Source: CAYRFQ01 sp964423615 (GTDB lineage Bacteria > Planctomycetota > Planctomycetia > Gemmatales > Gemmataceae). From it: a DNA stretch of 43,030 bases. The notes beneath the pieces are model-generated. The model ran no database searches and was not told where the DNA came from. It was given only the letters and a program-made list of their open reading frames with translations. Made by a program: the position numbers and the translations under genes. Every line of letters starts with the position of its first letter. The stretch's first letter is position 1. The stretch spans positions 1 through 43,030 of the forward strand of contig CAYRFQ010000064.1 in the NCBI GenBank assembly GCA_964423615.1, given 5' to 3'. Shown piece after piece: positions 24,995-33,300 of the stretch.

Positions 24995-25438
24995 ATGAGG
25001 CAGGTTGTTTTCCTGACCGCGTTGATCTTGGCGGGTTGCAGTACGGCTCCGCTCGCCGACTTTTTGGACTGCGTATCCCCAGGTCGTTTGCCGCGGGATC
25101 GTTCTGATCCTTATGGTGGCGTTTGCCGTCCCCAAGCTGATTTGCCTGGCGGGATTGGTCGGCCCGGTGGTCCAGGACCTTCCGGCGGGGTGATTGCTCC
25201 GCCGATTGCGGTGCCCCCAACTACACCGGGGCCGGGCGTGGTGCCATTTCCATCGGGAGGACCTAACCTACCACCACCACCGGGTGGAGGTGGTACCCTT
25301 CCGCCTCCGCCAAATGTGAGCACTCCGCCAGGCGGCGCTAATCCGCCACCAACAGGGCCAACGACTGCCCCAACTCCCACAAACCCGCAAGGGTCGGGGC
25401 TTCCACCTCCACTACCTCCAACACCGGAGAGGTTTTAA
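24995..25438 (+). CDS. Proline/glycine-rich lipoprotein
   Basis: 147 aa. A short lipoprotein signal MRQVVFLTALILAGC has the lipobox LAGC with Cys15 as the lipid-attachment site. The mature part starts with STAPLADFLDC and a CRP segment, then becomes a low-complexity Pro/Gly/Thr region (GGPNLPPPPGGGGTLPPPP and similar) to the end. No catalytic domain is visible. GGAGGTG lies 4 nt before the ATG. It is a single-gene unit between a divergent regulator and the oligopeptidase; a structural or surface role is likely but not shown. Confidence 0.8.
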   Translation: MRQVVFLTALILAGCSTAPLADFLDCVSPGRLPRDRSDPYGGVCRPQADLPGGIGRPGGPGPSGGVIAPPIAVPPTTPGPGVVPFPSGGPNLPPPPGGGGTLPPPPNVSTPPGGANPPPTGPTTAPTPTNPQGSGLPPPLPPTPERF

Positions 25439-25794
25439 GAGGTGCGAAGCTACGTCAAGGCGACAGATTTGAGCCGAAGTTCACATCCAACGACCAGGTG
25501 AAGATTCTTACTCGTTCCGTGGCTTCGCCGTGGAACGAAAATGAACAGCGCTCTGCCTCGTTCCCAATGGATCCGAACATAAATCAATCCGCTTTCCTGG
25601 CGGCTCATCTTGACCCGTCAATCGAGAGCAAAAGCATCTCGCCCCTCCGAAATCAAGACAACTCACCGTGCCGTCCATCGAATTCAATGAACTCGCCATC
25701 TTTGGTACGGCTCACCTCGCCGACAATCCCGCCCTTCCGCTATACTGATCGAATAGACATCAAGCAACCTAGCACTTTTCAGGAAGAATTCATC
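25439..25794 (+). other. Leader region upstream of the oligoendopeptidase gene
   Basis: 356 bp. A frame in phase with the peptidase is open from 25498, but the residues it would add are Ser/Pro/Asn-rich and unlike the family. The peptidase ATG at 25795 has its own ribosome-binding site. No repeat or hairpin of note was seen; the promoter presumably lies here. Confidence 0.35.
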
Positions 25795-27606
25795 ATGACC
25801 CAAGGCGATTCGACCTCAAGCGCTACCGGAGTAGCGTGGAATTTAAATGACCTTTATGCCAGTTTGGCAGACCCCAAAATCGACGTCGATCTCAAATCGG
25901 CGATGGAACAGGCTCAAGCCTTCGAGAAGAAATACCGCGGAAAGATCGCAACCGAGGCCGGTCCTGATATCGACACGTTGTTGGGCTCCGTCGACGAATA
26001 CGAGCAACTGTTAGAGCTGATGGCCAAGCCCGCCATCTACGCGCAACTCGTCCACGCGGCCAAAACCGACGTGGAGGAGCACGGGGCACTCGTGGCGAAG
26101 ACCCAAGAACAATACACCGCCATCAACCAACACTTGATCTTTTTCGAATTGGAATGGTTGGAAGTCGACGACGCTGTAGCCGAGAAACTCCTCAACGATC
26201 CGAAACTCGCGAAATACAAGCACTACCTCAAGAATGTGCGCGTTTTCAAACCGCACACGTTGAGTGAACCGGAAGAGAAGATTCTGGACAAAAAAGCCAT
26301 CACGGGTCGATCGGCGTTCGTGCGGTTGTTCGACGAAACCGTTTCGTCCATGGTGTTTCCGTACCAGGAGAATGGCGAAACGAAAATGTTGAGCCAACAA
26401 GCGATTCTCGCGAAACTCTACGAGCCCGATCGTTCGGTTCGTCAGCGAGCCGCCGAAGGCACCACGAAAGGACTCCAAGAAAACGCCCGTCTGATGACCT
26501 TCATCTTCAACAATCTTGTCCAGGATCACAAAGTCACGTGTGACCTCCGCAGTTATCAAAATCCGATGCAACCGCGACACCTCGCCAACGAAATTAAGGG
26601 CGAAGTCGTGGATGCGTTGATGACGGCTTCCGAAAGGTATCACTCCACGGTCCAACGGTACTATCGTCTCAAGGGCAAGTTGCTCGGGATCGGCCAACTC
26701 TACGACTATGATCGCTACGCTCCGATTTTCGAGGACTTACCCGCTTGCGATTGGAAGACGGGGCGTCAAATCGTGGAAGAAAGCTATGCGGCATTTAGCT
26801 CAAAAGCCGGAGACATCGTCCGGGAGTTCTTCGACAAACAATGGATCGACGCCGAACTTCGTAACGGCAAGCGTGGTGGTGCCTTTAGCCACGGATGTGT
26901 TCCGAGCACGCACCCCTACATCCTCGTCAACTATACAGACAAACTCCGTGATGTGATGACCGTGGCTCACGAACTCGGACACGGGATACATCAATATCTA
27001 TCGCGTCCCGTTGGATACCTCCAGGCCCACACACCGCTCACGACAGCCGAAACCGCGAGTGTGTTTGGAGAGATGCTCACGTTCGCGAGGTTACAGGAAA
27101 TCTATTCCGAACCGAAGACACGGTTGGCCATGTTGTGTAGCAAAATCGAAGATGGCTTCGCGACGGTCTTCCGACAGATCGTCATGACCCGGTTCGAACA
27201 AGCACTCCACAAGGCTCGCGTCGAGCAAGGCGAACTAAAGACCTCAGAAATCAACGATCTGTGGATGCAAGCCAACCAACCCATGCACGGTGACGTGGTG
27301 ATCATGTCGGAAGGCTATGCGTGGTGGTGGCAATATATCGGCCACTTCATTCACGTTCCGTTCTATTGTTATGCGTATTCGTTCGGCGAGTTGTTAGTTC
27401 TGGCACTGTATCAGAAATATAAGCAGGAAGGCGAAGCGTTTGTTCCGAAGTATTTAGATTTGCTTTCATCCGGTGGATCAGATGCACCTCATGAGTTGTT
27501 GAGTAAACTCGATGTTGATGTGAATGATCCAGGGTTCTGGGAACTAGGGCTCAAACTGCTTGACGATATGGTGACCGAAGCTGAGAAATTGGCAGCGGCG
27601 ATGTAA
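25795..27606 (+). CDS. pepF: Oligoendopeptidase F-type M3 metallopeptidase
   Basis: 603 aa. Cytoplasmic zinc peptidase that cuts short peptides. The zinc-binding HEXXH motif is HELGH at residues 392-396 (TVAHELGHGIHQYL), with the third ligand expected in TAETASVFGEML downstream, and the family block SHGCVPSTHPYILVNY ahead. The N-terminal half is the helical oligoendopeptidase F domain (WNLNDLYASLADP...). Length fits the PepF/M3B family. AGGAAG lies 8 nt before the ATG, which decides the start over an upstream open frame. No signal peptide. It appears to stand alone. Confidence 0.93.
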   Translation: MTQGDSTSSATGVAWNLNDLYASLADPKIDVDLKSAMEQAQAFEKKYRGKIATEAGPDIDTLLGSVDEYEQLLELMAKPAIYAQLVHAAKTDVEEHGALVAKTQEQYTAINQHLIFFELEWLEVDDAVAEKLLNDPKLAKYKHYLKNVRVFKPHTLSEPEEKILDKKAITGRSAFVRLFDETVSSMVFPYQENGETKMLSQQAILAKLYEPDRSVRQRAAEGTTKGLQENARLMTFIFNNLVQDHKVTCDLRSYQNPMQPRHLANEIKGEVVDALMTASERYHSTVQRYYRLKGKLLGIGQLYDYDRYAPIFEDLPACDWKTGRQIVEESYAAFSSKAGDIVREFFDKQWIDAELRNGKRGGAFSHGCVPSTHPYILVNYTDKLRDVMTVAHELGHGIHQYLSRPVGYLQAHTPLTTAETASVFGEMLTFARLQEIYSEPKTRLAMLCSKIEDGFATVFRQIVMTRFEQALHKARVEQGELKTSEINDLWMQANQPMHGDVVIMSEGYAWWWQYIGHFIHVPFYCYAYSFGELLVLALYQKYKQEGEAFVPKYLDLLSSGGSDAPHELLSKLDVDVNDPGFWELGLKLLDDMVTEAEKLAAAM

Positions 27607-27662
27607 TTGGACGGGACCGCTTTGTGAATGTTTAAAGCGATGCAGTTGGTTTCCGTTTTGTC

Positions 27663-27754
27663 GTAGGGTATGACAGCCGAAATCGCTGCCGAGCGAGGGC
27701 ACACCAAAAAAGCACGGTGTGCCCTCGTCGTTTACGCTCCTCGTCACACCCTAC
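27663..27754. repeat. Dispersed GTAGGGTGTGAC repeat, copy C (full-length, 92 bp)
   Basis: Terminal arms GTAGGGTATGAC (27663-27674) and GTCACACCCTAC (27743-27754) match at 11 of 12 positions. Inside, CGAGGGCACACC (27694-27705) pairs perfectly with GGTGTGCCCTCG (27716-27727). This is the most complete of three copies in the window. It lies downstream of the oligopeptidase gene, where the inner hairpin could also affect the transcript end. Confidence 0.65.
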
Positions 27755-28001
27755 AACACTCTATGCATGACCTTGCATTTCCAACATCCGGAAGTTACTT
27801 CTCTAAAGTAGCCCTTGTTGCATTTTCTATTACACGAGATGTCATATCATACCTGAAAGGGGCTGCTGCTTGGTCCCAAGAATTGAATTTCTATTGTGCC
27901 ATCAAGTTGTCGCCGGGCCAAGATCTCACGAGGTTGGTGTTCTGCCTCGAAAGGAGCAGTTTCCGAGATTCTGTTTTCTACAAGCCTCGAAGGAGTCCAA
28001 C

Positions 28002-28421
28002 GTGTTTGATTTCTTCAAGCGATTGTTCGGCGAATCGCATACGTCTACCGCTGTTGCTCCACCAGTTCCTAGCAAACCGAAGATGAACTACGCTCCTGTC
28101 ATCTCCGCTGCCCAAACCAAGCGAACCTACGACATCGACGGACACGAGGCCGTGCTATTGGGGGACATTGCTGCTCCTGGAATGGTCCAGTACGAATACA
28201 TCATGGTTATCTACGACCTGGAAAAACAGCCGTGTTTGTTCGTAGCCTCAGAGATCAATGAAGAACAGGTAACGTGCGGTGGTGGATCCCACTTTCTCGG
28301 CATATTTCCCGGTGATGGACACCTGAATCTGGGCAGTTCTAACGAGTGGGGGGATATGGAGCGGTTCGCCGAAAAGGCCGTGGAACTGGCAAGGGAACAC
28401 ATGAAGGACAATGGGTGGTGA
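28002..28421 (+). CDS. Small hypothetical protein with amphipathic N-terminus
   Basis: 139 aa, not recognised. It starts with FDFFKRLFGES, a short amphipathic or hydrophobic stretch, followed by a Pro/Ser linker and a compact domain from about residue 40: TYDIDGHEAVLLGDIAAPGM, YIMVIYDLEKQPCLFVASEIN and LGIFPGDGHLNLGSSNEWGD, then an amphipathic helix RFAEKAVELAREHMKDNGW. The start is a GTG at 28002 with AAGGAG 6 nt upstream; the frame is open for 44 codons further, but that part has no such site. Codon use looks normal. No operon partner. Confidence 0.72.
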   Translation: MFDFFKRLFGESHTSTAVAPPVPSKPKMNYAPVISAAQTKRTYDIDGHEAVLLGDIAAPGMVQYEYIMVIYDLEKQPCLFVASEINEEQVTCGGGSHFLGIFPGDGHLNLGSSNEWGDMERFAEKAVELAREHMKDNGW

Positions 28422-28680
28422 CCCCGACGGGTCGGTTATTGTCGTAGAGAATATCAACTCGAAGTCGCATTCGACTCACCTGCGGATACCGAGGCCAAGA
28501 ATCGAAGCCGTGTTACGACTTGCCGTTCCCGAGTGTCTTGTGGCTATGTTCTTGGAAGAGCTATCCGTAGTTCCCATTTCGAACGTATCCCTTAGAACGT
28601 GCACAATGTGAAGCCAATCGCTCACCGAGAGCTTCTACCACCTCGTCATCGAACATACCTCGGAGACACATGGTCTGCAA

Positions 28681-28907
28681 GTTGGAGAACTAGGCCTAAA
28701 ATAAGCGAACCCGGTGAGAGTTCACATCGCCAGAAAGTCACAACGTTATGCCTGTGAATAGTTTGTGACTTAATCGTTGGGAGAGCCCCGTTTCACCCGA
28801 AATCTGAAATGACACCGGAGTGTCATTTTTTCGAATCTGAAGGTCTCACAACCACTTATGGAAAATCGCCTCTTTGGGTTCGCTTATTTTAGGCCTAGTT
28901 GGATGAC
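28681..28907. mobile_element. MITE-like element, about 207 bp between 10-bp flanking repeats
   Basis: Perfect terminal inverted repeats of 22 bp (28691-28712 and 28876-28897) begin TAGGCCTAAAATAAGCG. They are flanked by near-identical 10-mers GTTGGAGAAC (28681-28690) and GTTGGATGAC (28898-28907), a plausible target-site duplication with two differences. No transposase fits inside. A perfect internal hairpin AAATGACAC-CGGA-GTGTCATTT (28807-28828), followed by T residues, could end transcription. It would depend on a transposase elsewhere in the genome. Confidence 0.7.
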
Positions 28908-28998
28908 CTTGTGGCGAGGATGGAGAAAACTGCAGGTCATGATCGATGGTTATCGAGTAGCTCAAAATAAGAAACCCAATTGTGAGTAATCTTTAGGG

Positions 28999-29016
28999 AG
29001 TGGGCTTAAGCCCACT
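28999..29016. repeat. 18-bp perfect palindrome, GTGGGC-GCCCAC type
   Basis: AGTGGGCTTAAGCCCACT is fully self-complementary and followed by TTT. It lies 139 bp upstream of the symporter gene. The arms GTGGGC and GCCCAC are the same as in the hairpin at 4418-4437, so it may be a dispersed motif, a terminator for upstream transcription, or an operator. Confidence 0.5.
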
Positions 29017-29154
29017 TTTCAACCGGATCAGAAACTTGATAGCTTTACACCCTCTTTTACGCCTCGACTTGCTTGGTTTCTCTTCGTGTGAGACATTGAT
29101 GCTCGGTAGTCTATGTTCCTTTGTTGTCAACGACCATGCGAGGCGAGCCTCACC

Positions 29155-30873
29155 ATGTCCTCAACGACAAGCCACTTTCACTGGATCGACTGGATCGTTC
29201 TGATCGGATACTTCGCCATCACAATGAGTATCGGGGGGTACTTCTATCGCAAGACTCGGTCGACAGAAGGCTACACGGCAGCAAACCGATCACTGCCGGG
29301 ATGGGTATGTGGGCTATCGATCTTTGCTACGTTCCTCAGCAGCATCAGTTACCTCGCCTTGCCGGGAAAATCCTTTGCGTCGAATTGGAACCCGTTCGTG
29401 TTTTCGTTATCGCTGCCACTCGTGACGTGGATCGCCATTCGTTACTTCCTTCCATACTACCGCAAGAATGGTGAAGTCTCCGCATACGCCGCTCTCGAGA
29501 GTCGATTCGGGCTGTGGGCTAGGATTTACGGCAGCATCTTTTACTTGCTGACGCAGGTCGCGCGGGTCGCGGTGGTCATGTACCTCATGGCCTTGCCGAT
29601 GCAGGTCATCTTTGGCTGGAACGTTTACACTATCTTGATCGTGACCGGAGTCTGTGTGACGCTATATTCCTTCGCCGGCGGCATCCTGGCCGTCATCTGG
29701 ACAGACGCCATTCAGGCCCTGGTGCTCATGACCGGAGCAATGATCTGTGTGGTCGTGATGCTGGCCACAATTCCAGGTGGTCCCAACGAAATCTTCCGAG
29801 TGGCGGCCGAGAACGACAAGTTCAGCCTGGGGCACCTGGGAATTACAGTGTTCGACAATGGTATCGTCTCGGTCGATCTGGGTGCGGCTACATTTCTGGT
29901 TGTACTGTTGTATGGCATCGCCATCAACCTACAAAATTTTGGGATCGACCAAAGCTACATCCAGCGGTACATCGCCGCGAGCTCGGACCAGGAGGCAAGA
30001 CGAAGTCTTTGGCTCGGTGGTCTGTTGTATGTCCCAGTCAGCGCCTTGTTCTTTTTCATCGGCACGACTTTGTTTGCCTACTACCAGACTGGTGATGTCC
30101 AGGAAGTCAAAGCTGTGGTCGCCAGACAGAAACTTCTCCAAAAGGGGATGTCTCCCAACGGCCCAGAGTTCACCGAGGAGCAAACCATATTGGCCCAGAG
30201 CCTGAAGGCGTCGGACGTGGGGGACAGGGTGTTCCCTCATTTCATTGCCAAACGCCTTCCTCCAGGAATGACAGGATTACTGATTGCGGCGGTGTTCGCT
30301 GCCGCCATGAGCACCATTTCGACGAGCCTCAACTCATCTGCCACTTTGATCCTTAGGGACTACTATCAACGGCTTTTGAATCCCGAGGCCAGCGAACGGG
30401 CCTCGATGTTTGTCTTGTATGGGGCGACGGTCGTGTGGGGGGGGCTCGGGACAGGACTGGCGTTCCTACTTGTCCAGCTAACGGACAGTGCCCTCGATAT
30501 CTGGTGGACACTCTCAGGCATCTTCGGAGGTGGCATCACAGGGCTCTTTCTGTTGGGGCTGATCAGTCGACGAGCTAAGAACCCGGCCGCAGTGCTCGGG
30601 GTAATCATTGGGGTGATCGTGATCTTGTGGTTGTCCATCCCCAAGACCGTGACGTACCTCACCGCCTTCCCGGAAGAGACCGCCTTCCACCGTTTTGGAA
30701 TGATCCTCGGACAATCGGTGCAAGGATGGGTGAGCCCTTTCCATGCCTACATGGTTCCAGTGTTCGGGACATTGACGATCTTCCTTGTGGGGGTTGTCGT
30801 GTCCTCGGTGTTCGGTGCAAAAGGACCAACGAAGCAGACAGAAACGTCGCTCCTAGACAACAATGCAACTTAG
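29155..30873 (+). CDS. Sodium:solute symporter (SSS family)
   Basis: 572 aa integral membrane protein with about 13-14 hydrophobic segments. The N-terminus fits the family: WIDWIVLIGYFAITMSIGGYFYRKTRSTEGYTAANRSLPGW, then FATFLSSISYLALPGKSF, and later FGIDQSYIQRYIAA and IAAVFAAAMSTISTSLNSSATLI, the sodium-site region of SSS transporters. These proteins import sugars, amino acids or acids with Na+; the substrate cannot be told here. The ATG at 29155 has a GAGGCGAG stretch upstream; an in-frame start at 29113 is possible but adds a non-family segment. No partner gene is adjacent. Confidence 0.93.
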   Translation: MSSTTSHFHWIDWIVLIGYFAITMSIGGYFYRKTRSTEGYTAANRSLPGWVCGLSIFATFLSSISYLALPGKSFASNWNPFVFSLSLPLVTWIAIRYFLPYYRKNGEVSAYAALESRFGLWARIYGSIFYLLTQVARVAVVMYLMALPMQVIFGWNVYTILIVTGVCVTLYSFAGGILAVIWTDAIQALVLMTGAMICVVVMLATIPGGPNEIFRVAAENDKFSLGHLGITVFDNGIVSVDLGAATFLVVLLYGIAINLQNFGIDQSYIQRYIAASSDQEARRSLWLGGLLYVPVSALFFFIGTTLFAYYQTGDVQEVKAVVARQKLLQKGMSPNGPEFTEEQTILAQSLKASDVGDRVFPHFIAKRLPPGMTGLLIAAVFAAAMSTISTSLNSSATLILRDYYQRLLNPEASERASMFVLYGATVVWGGLGTGLAFLLVQLTDSALDIWWTLSGIFGGGITGLFLLGLISRRAKNPAAVLGVIIGVIVILWLSIPKTVTYLTAFPEETAFHRFGMILGQSVQGWVSPFHAYMVPVFGTLTIFLVGVVVSSVFGAKGPTKQTETSLLDNNAT

Positions 30874-31218
30874 ACGGAACCGCTCATTTCTCTTGATGCT
30901 TTTCAACAACTCGTGGATGAGTGAGACTGACTCCCATTTACACCACTGCCACTCGACGTGGGATCACGGCTGTTGTGAGGGCCAGGTCGTCTTGCGTACA
31001 GCCTTTTCACATGCCTAGCTTCGGGGAAGAGAGTGGACCACACCACAGAGCATAATCCAAGGCAAGCAGATGACACTGCGGAACAGGCCGGCAACTTTCT
31101 TCAAAAGATCGCAAGAGTACTTCGTCCACTCGTTCGACAATGATTGAGGTTGCGTATTGATTTCTTGTTCGTCTATAAAGCATATCTAATCTCTTTTTTC
31201 TGTACTGCGAGGCTCACC
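30874..31218. other. Intergenic region after the symporter
   Basis: 345 bp. No strong hairpin, repeat or convincing gene was seen. The promoter of the following secreted protein is presumably in the AT-richer part near 31150-31200. Confidence 0.35.
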
Positions 31219-32001
31219 ATGATTCCAACCATTTCGATGGTGATTGCTCTAATGGGTATCTGTCCTGTCCCCGTTTGGTCAGACCAAAACCAATTGCCCA
31301 TCTCAACACCCTCCGACGAACGCGTCCGGTCTCAATCTATCACGGGTTTTCGTGCCCGGATGGCTCCAGCACCAAAGACTTTCCGTAAAGACGGTGTTGT
31401 CAAATACCCCTGGTCCAAACCGGTCAAGGGTCTTCGTGTCCGGGTGTTCCCGATGGCAGAGACGTTTCACCAAAATGCCGTTCTCAAATTCCGCCTGCAG
31501 TTCCAAAACGTAACTCAGAAACCTCTCCGCCTCAGCATGCCGGAAGTGATGCCGATGATCGCTCCGCCCAACAACCACCCGTACGCTCGTTTTCACTATG
31601 ATTGCTTGATCACCGCCCAACCTGTGAACGGTGCTGTGAGCATTACATGGAGGGCGCGAGCCTCGCTCTCGCGGGTGAGAGGCATTTGCACTTTATCGCC
31701 AATGGGAATATTGCAGTTCGACATCCAATGTCGGAAGATGGCCCGAAAGGAAAAAACCAAGAAAGTTGCAAAACAAGGTACTTTACTACAACAAGAGATG
31801 GATGCCCGATTTATATTGCGAGACCCTGGCAAGTACAAAGTGACTGGATTCTACGAATATCCACGCAAAGACAACTCGCGAGGAAACAGCCCAGGTCGGA
31901 ACAAAGCAGTTGAAACAAGGATAAATGCTCGACTAGAACGCCAGCGTGTGTGGACTGGGAAAATCGTTCTCCCCAGTGTTATTGTCGAGATCAAGAAGTA
32001 A
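31219..32001 (+). CDS. Secreted protein of unknown function
   Basis: 260 aa, not recognised. A signal peptide at about 1-22 (MIPTISMVIALMGICPVPVWS) indicates export. The mature protein has two similar segments near the start, GFRARMAPAPKTFRKDGVVKY and GLRVRVFPMAETFHQNAVLKF, suggesting an internal duplication, followed by strand-rich sequence (FRLQFQNVTQKPLRLSMPE) like a small beta-sandwich domain. The end, FILRDPGKYKVTGFYEY and KIVLPSVIVEIKK, also looks beta-rich. ATG 31219 is preceded by GCGAGGCTCACC, resembling the sequence before the symporter ATG. An open frame upstream starts only with TTG and lacks a signal peptide. Confidence 0.68.
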   Translation: MIPTISMVIALMGICPVPVWSDQNQLPISTPSDERVRSQSITGFRARMAPAPKTFRKDGVVKYPWSKPVKGLRVRVFPMAETFHQNAVLKFRLQFQNVTQKPLRLSMPEVMPMIAPPNNHPYARFHYDCLITAQPVNGAVSITWRARASLSRVRGICTLSPMGILQFDIQCRKMARKEKTKKVAKQGTLLQQEMDARFILRDPGKYKVTGFYEYPRKDNSRGNSPGRNKAVETRINARLERQRVWTGKIVLPSVIVEIKK

Positions 32002-32076
32002 AGGCAAAGCAGCAACGGTTTGCATTCGTTCCTAAGCATCATAGTCCGTTGCTACGAAAAAAGGGGATACATCGAA

Positions 32077-32403
32077 ATGGAACAAGGACCACAACTCGGC
32101 CAGTTGATCCAAGATGGCGACCGACGCAGGGATGCCATCCACATCGCCGTTGCTCCAGTGACCGCCGCCGACCGATTGGCACCTGGCGAACACGTCGGAC
32201 TCCTAGAAGAAGGTAACATCGAACTTGTCGGCTTCTGCGACGAAACCATCGGCATTGTCGATCCTTTCTTGACCCAGGACGTGGAACCTGGCCAACGGTT
32301 TTGGCTGTTCCTCTATCCCAATACGATCACCGGCCTCCGGCATGTGTGGACTCACCCGACGTTCATGAAGGCGGCCGCTTTAGTCAAGGAGAAACTCAAA
32401 TGA
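32077..32403 (+). CDS. Small hypothetical protein paired with a TIGR02996 gene
   Basis: 108 aa. No signal peptide or membrane segment. Features: LIQDGDRRRDAIHIAVAPVTA, then LAPGEHVGLLEEGNIELVG, IGIVDPFLTQDVEPGQRFWLFLYP and a C-terminal LRHVWTHPTF. The combination of PGEHVGL, IGIVDPFL and FWL-LYP looks like a conserved planctomycete family of unknown role. Its stop codon overlaps the start of the next gene by 4 bp (ATGA), so the two are translationally coupled. GGGG lies about 10 nt before the chosen ATG. Confidence 0.78.
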   Translation: MEQGPQLGQLIQDGDRRRDAIHIAVAPVTAADRLAPGEHVGLLEEGNIELVGFCDETIGIVDPFLTQDVEPGQRFWLFLYPNTITGLRHVWTHPTFMKAAALVKEKLK

Positions 32404-32846
32404 GCGATCGAGAGCGTTTTCTGAAGGCCCTTGCTGAAAACGAGGACGACACCACAACGCGTCTTGTCTATGCCGACTGGTTGGATGAGAACGGAGAACA
32501 CGAAGAGGCCGACCGCCAGCGAAAGTGGACAGCTGCCAAGAAGTGGCTCAAGGACTTCGCCGTGGCTCAGTTTGGCGAAGACGATGACGAAGAGTACGAA
32601 GACGAATACGAAGATGAATACGAAGATGAAGAATGGGGCATCGAGAAGAAGATGTACTCTTCTTACTACATGCTTCTGTATTTCCTTGAACGTCATGTGG
32701 ACGGGGAGTACTACTTATACTTCGACACTCCCCACTTTATCGCCTACAGCGAGGAATTATGGACGAACTTCGAGATCGTGACAGGACTGAAGGCCCCCGA
32801 AGGAGAATACCGCCATACGATGCCGCCGTTTCGATGTGCATGCTGA
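32400..32846 (+). CDS. TIGR02996-domain protein with acidic repeat
   Basis: 148 aa. Residues 1-42 are the TIGR02996 domain: FLKALAENEDDTTTRLVYADWLDENGEHEEADRQR. The middle (about 60-78) is an Asp/Glu/Tyr repeat encoded by near-identical GAC/GAAGACGAATAC units (EYEDEYEDEYEDEE). The remainder, YMLLYFLERHVDGEYYLYFD and the C-terminal part, is unrecognised. It overlaps the preceding 108-aa gene by 4 bp, suggesting that the two proteins are made together and may interact. Confidence 0.8.
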   Translation: MSDRERFLKALAENEDDTTTRLVYADWLDENGEHEEADRQRKWTAAKKWLKDFAVAQFGEDDDEEYEDEYEDEYEDEEWGIEKKMYSSYYMLLYFLERHVDGEYYLYFDTPHFIAYSEELWTNFEIVTGLKAPEGEYRHTMPPFRCAC

Positions 32847-32855
32847 GTCCAAACT

Positions 32856-33053
32856 TCACTGGATCGAGAGCAATCCAAGATTGAAGTGATGTCCCAGCAA
32901 TTCGATGTACAACGGCACTTCGTGCGAGGGGAGAATCAAGAAGCGGACCGAGCGGACGTAGTTCTCCAAGTTGACGCTTAGGTTGGGCGCATGAACGAGA
33001 CAGGATAGATCTCGGGATGGCCATTGCGGTCCGTTTTCTGAGTTGCATTCCGC
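32856..33053 (-). pseudogene. Gene remnant: open frame without a start codon
   Basis: On the minus strand a 65-codon open frame runs from just after a TGA (33054-33056) to a TGA at 32856. It has no ATG, GTG or TTG near its beginning, yet its codon use and composition look strongly coding: VHAPNLSVNLENYVRSVRFL, ILPSHEVPLYIELLGHHFNL and GLLSIQ. I do not recognise the family. Most likely the C-terminal part of a decayed or frameshifted gene, converging on the TIGR02996 gene at 32846. Confidence 0.4.
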
Positions 33054-33300
33054 TCATGTTCCCAGCCCGATACGCTTTGATTGCCTTGTTCTCCATGTAT
33101 CATCCCGTATCGGATGTAGATTGAAGAATTTAGCCAAGCAAGCGAAGCAGGAATCATAGCGGTTGAAGCCAGACTCGAGCGAAGCGGGAAACACTCAGGC
33201 TCAGGAGTTCGGCGACCGCGATCTGTACCCAACACCAACGTGAACCGCTTTAAAGTCTTTCAGAGGTTTCAACCCTTTCACTTCCTTTGGAGTCAATGTC

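Noticed and set aside
25498..25794. Upstream in-frame extension of the oligopeptidase
   Set aside because: Low-complexity residues unlike the family; a well-placed ribosome-binding site supports 25795.
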